A DNA stretch of 9,864 bases from Planctomycetaceae bacterium (lineage in GTDB: Bacteria > Planctomycetota > Planctomycetia > Pirellulales > UBA1268): contig CANETO010000045.1 in assembly GCA_947440895.1 (NCBI GenBank), positions 1-9,864 on the forward strand, written 5' to 3'. The first letter of the stretch is position 1. Each line of letters starts with the position of its first letter. Both the position numbers and the translations under genes were made by a program. Below the pieces are notes generated by a model. The model saw nothing but the letters and a program-made list of their open reading frames with translations. It had not been told where the DNA came from and ran no database searches. Positions 5,267-9,864 of this stretch are shown here, piece after piece.

Positions 5267-6856
5267 ATGCAAAGGGACGACGCGCGGATAGAGGCGGTAT
5301 TAAGCGAACTTGCCGATCTAGGTCGGCGGATCGGGCAACGGGCCGGCGAATTAGCGAGGCTCACCGCGACGACATATCGGTCGCCAGGCGCGTCCAACGC
5401 CGACAGCACGCAGTCCCTCGCCGCGGCGGCAGCCGAGTTAGCCGCCGGGGCAGCCACCGTGGTGGCCGTCAGCGCCAACGCCGAGAACGGAGCCGCAAAC
5501 CGCGACACCGCCACCCCACGGCAACCGATCACGCAATCAGAGCCACAGACCCGCGGGACGACGCTCGCTTCGCAGCGCCATGAGAGCCGCTCGAATGCGG
5601 TGAAGCAGCCATCGACAGACATTCGCAAGAGCGCTGCCAAGGTCGCGGATCGCCGCGGGCGACCCGCTGGCTCTGGTCCGTCCCCGAAGAAGGTCGCCCG
5701 CATCCCCCGCTCGCGGCCGTTGGCGACTCATCGAGCGATTGACGGCGTCTGCGATTCCCGTCGTTGGCGGCAGGCGTTCGGGCCGATGGTCACCAGCAGC
5801 GTGATCCACGCCGTGGCGATCATCGTCTTCGCCATGACTTTTATCGCCGGCGTCAAGACGGAACAGCTGGCGATCACCCTCGAAATTGGCGCAGAGTCAG
5901 CCACCGAGGAGCTGTCACCGATCGCGATCGAGGCATCTGATCCGCTGGCCGCTGATCCATTTCCGAGTGGCGAAAATGAGCTGGCGGAACCGCTTTCGGA
6001 GCTGGACGCCGTCGCCGAGATGGCGAATCATGCTGTGGAACCAGCGATGCCTGAAGTCGAGCCCACCGCCGTCCTGCCGGCAGCATGGTCAGCCCCGACT
6101 TCCCTGGAGTCGGCCGATCTTGGGGGCATGCTGTCCGAGATCGGGATGGGGGCGGGGAATCGTGCGGGTGGTGCACGGGGCGGCGGCAATGCCGGCGGAG
6201 CGACCGGCCGCGGCGATACCACGTTCTTCGGCCGCAACGGAGAGGGCCGCAGCGTCTGCTTCCTCTGCGATAACTCCAACAGCCATTCCAACGGCGGCTT
6301 TCATGTGGTGCTTGAGGAGGTAGCCAGGGCGGTCGACGCTCTCCCTGAGGACCAGTCGTTCTTCGTGGTCTTCTTCAGCGACGCCGCCTATCCCCTCTTT
6401 CATCCCGAACCCGCCGACGCGCTGGTGCCTGCCACTCCGGCGAACAAGCGGAGGCTGCGGTCGTGGCTCGGCACGGTCGAGATGTGTCAGGGCGGCCAGG
6501 GCATCCACGAGGCCGTGAAAACCGCCGGCACGATCGACCCAGACACGGTGTATCTCTTATCCGATGGCGAGTTCACGGCGAGTGTTGTGGACCGCGTCGT
6601 GGCAGCCGAGTTCGGCGACGCCGTCGTGCACACGTTCGGCATCCAGCAGTCGGCTATCGACCGGCGGACGGGGCAGGTTGACCCGGACAGGCTTCTCGAA
6701 CAGCAGGGCTACAACCACAATCTACTCACGATCGCGACGGCCCACGGCGGGGGCTTCACGCCGGTGAACATCCCGCCCGCGGCTTCCGCACTCGAGCGGG
6801 CGCGGCCCATTCCGAAGAACCGTTCCCGCGGGGCGGTGTGGGGACTCAAGCTATGA
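5267..6856 (+). CDS. Membrane-anchored von Willebrand factor A domain protein
   Basis: This 529-residue protein is predicted to display a vWA domain outside the cytoplasmic membrane. Seen: an N-terminal part (1-170) with a short helical stretch (about 5-35), an Ala-rich run (51-70) and a basic, Pro/Ser-rich disordered tract before the membrane. One transmembrane helix lies at about 174-195. An acidic linker with repeated Glu-Pro/Ala motifs (205-285) and a Gly-rich hinge (300-316) follow. The vWA domain covers about 328-515. Its metal-site motif DxSxS is present as DNSNS (335-339), and the later Asp is in LLSDGE (Asp433). The usual Thr of the second loop seems replaced in CQGGQGIHE (407-415), so metal binding may be weakened. 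Basic residues before the helix suggest N-in topology. Partner unknown; vWA domains usually mediate protein contacts. It is divergent from DUF1571, and the next gene on the same strand begins 130 bases later. Confidence 0.85.
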   Translation: MQRDDARIEAVLSELADLGRRIGQRAGELARLTATTYRSPGASNADSTQSLAAAAAELAAGAATVVAVSANAENGAANRDTATPRQPITQSEPQTRGTTLASQRHESRSNAVKQPSTDIRKSAAKVADRRGRPAGSGPSPKKVARIPRSRPLATHRAIDGVCDSRRWRQAFGPMVTSSVIHAVAIIVFAMTFIAGVKTEQLAITLEIGAESATEELSPIAIEASDPLAADPFPSGENELAEPLSELDAVAEMANHAVEPAMPEVEPTAVLPAAWSAPTSLESADLGGMLSEIGMGAGNRAGGARGGGNAGGATGRGDTTFFGRNGEGRSVCFLCDNSNSHSNGGFHVVLEEVARAVDALPEDQSFFVVFFSDAAYPLFHPEPADALVPATPANKRRLRSWLGTVEMCQGGQGIHEAVKTAGTIDPDTVYLLSDGEFTASVVDRVVAAEFGDAVVHTFGIQQSAIDRRTGQVDPDRLLEQQGYNHNLLTIATAHGGGFTPVNIPPAASALERARPIPKNRSRGAVWGLKL

Positions 6857-6868
6857 GCGACCGGCCGA

Positions 6869-6912
6869 GGAGAGATCGCACGTGCGGCGCACTGTCATCG
6901 TGCGATGTCTCC
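6869..6912. repeat. Long imperfect hairpin with nested palindromes
   Basis: Two 14-base arms (6869-6882 and 6899-6912) pair at 13 of 14 positions, with one G-G mismatch, around a 16-base loop. Inside lie a perfect palindrome CGCACGTGCG (6877-6886) and a smaller stem GTGC-GGC-GCAC (6883-6893), which would compete with the long stem. It begins 12 bases after the vWA stop. No T-run follows, so it is not a standard intrinsic terminator. It may still end or slow transcription, stabilise the vWA mRNA end, or bind a protein. The arms are far too long for a chance match in so short a gap. Confidence 0.65.
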
Positions 6913-6986
6913 GCGATTGCGTGACAACGGCGGGCTGACCTGACACGATGAAGGTCATTCATTCGCCATGCGAGGCCGCTACCGCT

Positions 6987-9698
6987 ATGCAACGACGGAC
7001 ATTCATCAAGGTGATCGGTGAGGCGTGTGCCGCGCTGTCGGTCGTTCCCCGGCCGGTGGGCAAAGTGGCACGGGCCGAGGGGCCGCAGCCCCCGCCTGTC
7101 GCCGGACTGCCGGGGCCGAGCCCATACGAGTCCGACTGGGAGACGGTTTTGAAGGTGCTGGACGACGCCGCACGCACCTACCATGAGCCGTGGGATGATG
7201 CCACGTGTCGAACCCTGATGAAGGGCGGCTACCTGGGGAACGGCGACTTCGGTGCGCATCTGGGCGGCACCATCCATTCTCTGACGTATTACCTGGGAAA
7301 GAACGGATTCCATGCCGGAAACGATGTGGCCGCAGGACGCTACAACCAACACATCCTGAATCTCGCAATGCTGACCATCGAGGCCGCCTCGGGGGTGGAG
7401 TCGGCGGTGGAGTCGGAAAACGCCTACAGCGTGACCCAGGACATCAGGAACGCGGAGGTGCGAACCGAGTGCACACTGGCGGGCTCAGTGGTTTGGACTC
7501 GGGCCTACCTGTCGCCCTCGACCAACGCGATGGTGATCGAGCTATCCACACCGAGCGGCCAGGACGTCCGCCTGCAGGCGACGCTCTCCGTCATCGGGAA
7601 TGCTCATGTGACCAAGACCGCGGGCGTGGCCGGCTCGACGGCATGGGTCACCAAGGAACCAAACGCCGAGGGAGCGCCCTTCTCGGTCAAGGGCGCGGTG
7701 GCAGTCAAGGTGATGGGCGCCACGGCCGACCTGACGAGCGACAACGCCACGTGCTCCCGGATGGCCTTCACGCTGCCCGCCAGCGGCGGGACGGTGAGGC
7801 TCTTCCTGCAGGCCGAACACACGAAGAATGCACCGTCACCGCTGGATTCCGTGCTGGCTGCGGTCAGGGACATGGATGATGACGGCATTGTCCAGATCGA
7901 CACGCTCAACAGGGCCTGGTGGAAGGCCTTCTGGCTCCAGTCCTATCTGAAGCTCGGTGATGACCTGCAGAACTCCTGGTACCACCATCTCTTCATGATG
8001 GGGTCGTGTGCTCGCAGCGGCGGTGCCAGCGGTCCCGGCAATGCCCCCGGGCATTGGGGCCCCTGGAATCGGGCCGACGACATGATGTGGTTCAGCAACC
8101 TCGGCATGAACTACAACGCCCAGAACCCCTATTACGGCACCTTCTCCGCCAACCACGTCGACCTCGTCGACCCCTATATCGAAACCGTCAAACACTACAC
8201 GGAGAATACCGGGCGGAAGCGGGTGATTAACCGTTGGGTCTCGCCGCAGATCGCCGCCCACATGCCGGCGAACTGCCGGGGTGTGGAGAACGAAGGCTCC
8301 TTCACCTCACACGGCACCTCCTGTGGCGGCGGCGAGTATGGGGAAGAGGATTGCTGCATGGCGACCAACGCGGTGTTCGGCATCGTGCCCATCGTCTGGA
8401 AATGGAAATACGGGCAGGACAGGAACTTTCTGGCCAAGACCTGCTATCCGCTCATGCGGGCCGTCGCAGACTTCTACGACGATTACATCGGGCAACCCGT
8501 GGACGGACGGTACGAGGTCTACGGTTCAGTGCACGAGGGGGCGGACTGGTTTACGAAGAACGACATGTTCAGTCTGGGTTCGATCCGATTTTTGTACCGG
8601 GAAATCATCGCCGCGAGCGTCGAACTCCAATGTGATGCCGACCGGCGTGCCCATTGGCAGGACATCCTCGACAGAATGAGCGAGTACCCTCTCCAGGAAT
8701 GGGAAAACACGGTGACGTTCAGGCCGGATTCGGTCCACGACATCATGGAGGCGCTGCACTATCAGGGAGGCGCCCGGAACACCGGGGTGATGTTCACCAC
8801 CACCTTCGACAATATCAGCCATGACACCTTGCCGGCCTATCGGATTGCCACCTGCCGCACTCTGGACAAGGGCGACATGTTCCACCCACAGCGGTGGTGT
8901 GGCTGGCAGAACGGCAACGACTTCGGAATGATGTTCGTGATGGCCGTCCGAGCCGGCTACCGCCCGGATCGCGTGATCCGGGCAATCAAAGCCTGGACGC
9001 CAGAGCCGAATGGCATCGTGTCCCAGAACGAAGGGGGCGGCATTGAGACGGCGGGCATCGTCGAGGCCATCAACAACATGCTTCTGCAGAGCCACGACGG
9101 CGTGATTCGGATCTTTCCCAACTGGGATCAAGCGATCGACGCCGAGTTCAAGCGACTGCGGGCCGTGGGCGCCTTTCTCGTCGAGGCGAGCTACCTCGCT
9201 TCTGACCAGAGGGTCGACGGGGTGCGAATCTTCAGCGAGAAGGGCAACCGATGTGTGCTGCAGAGCCCGTTCGAAGGGGCGTGCGTCCGTGTGACCCGGG
9301 CGGACAACCGGCAGACGGTTGCGACCGATCAGGACGAGGATACGTTCACGTTCCGGACGTCAGCCGGGGCGACCTATGAGATTACCCGTGCCGAGTGCAT
9401 GCCGCCTCCGGTCGGTGCGCCAGTCATCACGTTGCATCCCGCATCGGGGACGGTCGTGTTCCCCGGCACGGCGACCTTCAGCGTGACGGCGACAGGCAAG
9501 GGCTTGTGCTACCAGTGGCAGAAGAACCGTGTCGATATTCCAGGGGCAACCTCCGCCACCTACACCACGCCTGCGACGACGCTGTGGGATATCGGCAGTG
9601 GGTATCGGTGCGTCGTCTCCAATCCGATCGGCACCACCCGAAGCCGCTCCGGGATTCTGAACCCAGACAACGAGAGCCCCCGGGAGGGCAAGATCTGA
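6987..9698 (+). CDS. Tat-exported GH95-like glycosidase with C-terminal Ig-like domain
   Basis: This 903-residue protein is predicted to cleave glycosides outside the cytoplasm. Seen: a twin-arginine signal RRTFIK (residues 3-8) with a modest hydrophobic stretch. An N-terminal beta-rich domain with LGNGDFGAHLGG (83-94) follows, as in GH95 and related six-hairpin enzymes. The alpha-barrel covers about 300-690. A C-terminal Ig-like module (about 812-893) contains YQWQKN and GATSATYTTPA. In GH95 fucosidases two Asn, a Glu and an Asp are catalytic. Likely equivalents are Asn375 and Asn377 (MNYNAQNPYYG), Glu517 (VHEGADWF) and Asp645 (GNDFG), but I have not aligned them. Fucose specificity should not be assumed, since divergent members act on other sugars. 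Cys430, 446, 456 and 457 cluster in the barrel, a possible metal or disulfide site. ATG 6987 is preferred because it puts the twin arginines at the very start; ATG 6948 adds 13 residues and neither has a strong ribosome site. Confidence 0.8.
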   Translation: MQRRTFIKVIGEACAALSVVPRPVGKVARAEGPQPPPVAGLPGPSPYESDWETVLKVLDDAARTYHEPWDDATCRTLMKGGYLGNGDFGAHLGGTIHSLTYYLGKNGFHAGNDVAAGRYNQHILNLAMLTIEAASGVESAVESENAYSVTQDIRNAEVRTECTLAGSVVWTRAYLSPSTNAMVIELSTPSGQDVRLQATLSVIGNAHVTKTAGVAGSTAWVTKEPNAEGAPFSVKGAVAVKVMGATADLTSDNATCSRMAFTLPASGGTVRLFLQAEHTKNAPSPLDSVLAAVRDMDDDGIVQIDTLNRAWWKAFWLQSYLKLGDDLQNSWYHHLFMMGSCARSGGASGPGNAPGHWGPWNRADDMMWFSNLGMNYNAQNPYYGTFSANHVDLVDPYIETVKHYTENTGRKRVINRWVSPQIAAHMPANCRGVENEGSFTSHGTSCGGGEYGEEDCCMATNAVFGIVPIVWKWKYGQDRNFLAKTCYPLMRAVADFYDDYIGQPVDGRYEVYGSVHEGADWFTKNDMFSLGSIRFLYREIIAASVELQCDADRRAHWQDILDRMSEYPLQEWENTVTFRPDSVHDIMEALHYQGGARNTGVMFTTTFDNISHDTLPAYRIATCRTLDKGDMFHPQRWCGWQNGNDFGMMFVMAVRAGYRPDRVIRAIKAWTPEPNGIVSQNEGGGIETAGIVEAINNMLLQSHDGVIRIFPNWDQAIDAEFKRLRAVGAFLVEASYLASDQRVDGVRIFSEKGNRCVLQSPFEGACVRVTRADNRQTVATDQDEDTFTFRTSAGATYEITRAECMPPPVGAPVITLHPASGTVVFPGTATFSVTATGKGLCYQWQKNRVDIPGATSATYTTPATTLWDIGSGYRCVVSNPIGTTRSRSGILNPDNESPREGKI

Positions 9699-9702
9699 GG
9701 CG

Positions 9703-9864
9703 TCAGGGCGTGCTCTTCGCCGCCATGAGCGAGGCGAGGAGGTGCTTCACCTTATCCTCGATGAGGTCGCGGACGCCGTTGAACTGCTCCGGCGTCATGT
9801 CCCGCGGATCAGGAATCTTCCAGTCCACTCGCTCACCGGCTCGCACCAACGGGCATTCGTCACC
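9703..9864 (-). CDS. arsC: ArsC-type arsenate reductase, C-terminal fragment
   Basis: Only the last 53 residues are in the window; the start lies beyond 9864. They begin GDECP and continue through VDWKIPDPRDMTPEQF into a C-terminal helix VRDLIEDKVKHLLASL. This is the typical end of thioredoxin-type arsenate reductases of the low-molecular-weight tyrosine phosphatase fold, where CGDxCP, a W-x-x-P/D-D-P stretch and a VRDxI helix occur in this order. The enzyme reduces arsenate to arsenite for export. The N-terminal P-loop cysteine motif cannot be seen, so activity cannot be judged. It converges on the glycosidase gene with 4 bases between stop codons. An alternative is a related phosphotyrosine phosphatase, which is less likely given the GDECP motif. 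Confidence 0.72.
   Translation of the reverse strand, partial: GDECPLVRAGERVDWKIPDPRDMTPEQFNGVRDLIEDKVKHLLASLMAAKSTP

Noticed and set aside
8526..9131. 201-residue minus-strand ORF inside the glycosidase gene
   Set aside because: It is a shadow of the conserved barrel region, His/Asp-rich with no domain or ribosome site.
1..9864. tRNA, rRNA, CRISPR array, insertion sequence or integrase
   Set aside because: No transposase-like protein, evenly spaced direct repeats or RNA-gene signatures were seen anywhere in the window.

Overview
The window is GC-rich, densely coding bacterial DNA that looks planctomycetal. The best lineage evidence is a secreted DUF1571 protein, a family known essentially only from Planctomycetes. 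The other genes fit this: a membrane-anchored von Willebrand A protein with a long cytoplasmic N-terminus, a Tat-exported glycosidase ending in an Ig-like module, and a polytopic patatin. Genus and species cannot be told from the sequence.

Layout, left to right. Positions 100-2343 (+) encode an integral-membrane patatin-like lipid hydrolase with about eight N-terminal membrane segments. A 265-base spacer (2344-2608) follows, with a -10-like box, an imperfect palindrome and a doubtful 51-codon ORF whose stop overlaps the next start (TGATG). Positions 2609-4015 (+) encode a DUF2252 protein with kinase-like motifs in permuted order. It converges, with 9 bases between, on the DUF1571 gene at 4025-4942 (-). 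A 324-base divergent control region (4943-5266) separates DUF1571 from the vWA gene at 5267-6856 (+). A strong imperfect hairpin (6869-6912) lies just after the vWA stop. Then comes a GH95-like secreted glycosidase at 6987-9698 (+). It converges, with 4 bases between, on the C-terminal end of an ArsC-type arsenate reductase at 9703-9864 (-), which runs off the window.

I see no single pathway joining these genes. Four of the six main products are membrane-bound or exported: the patatin, DUF1571, vWA and glycosidase proteins. The DUF2252 and ArsC products are predicted cytoplasmic. Strand changes and spacers suggest mostly single-gene transcription units rather than an operon. The vWA-glycosidase pair is the only plausible co-transcribed unit, and a hairpin sits between its members. 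No tRNA, rRNA, CRISPR array, insertion sequence or known defence module was recognised. The most unusual items are the motif order in DUF2252, the hairpin with nested palindromes, the TGATG overlap, and the membrane-patatin architecture.
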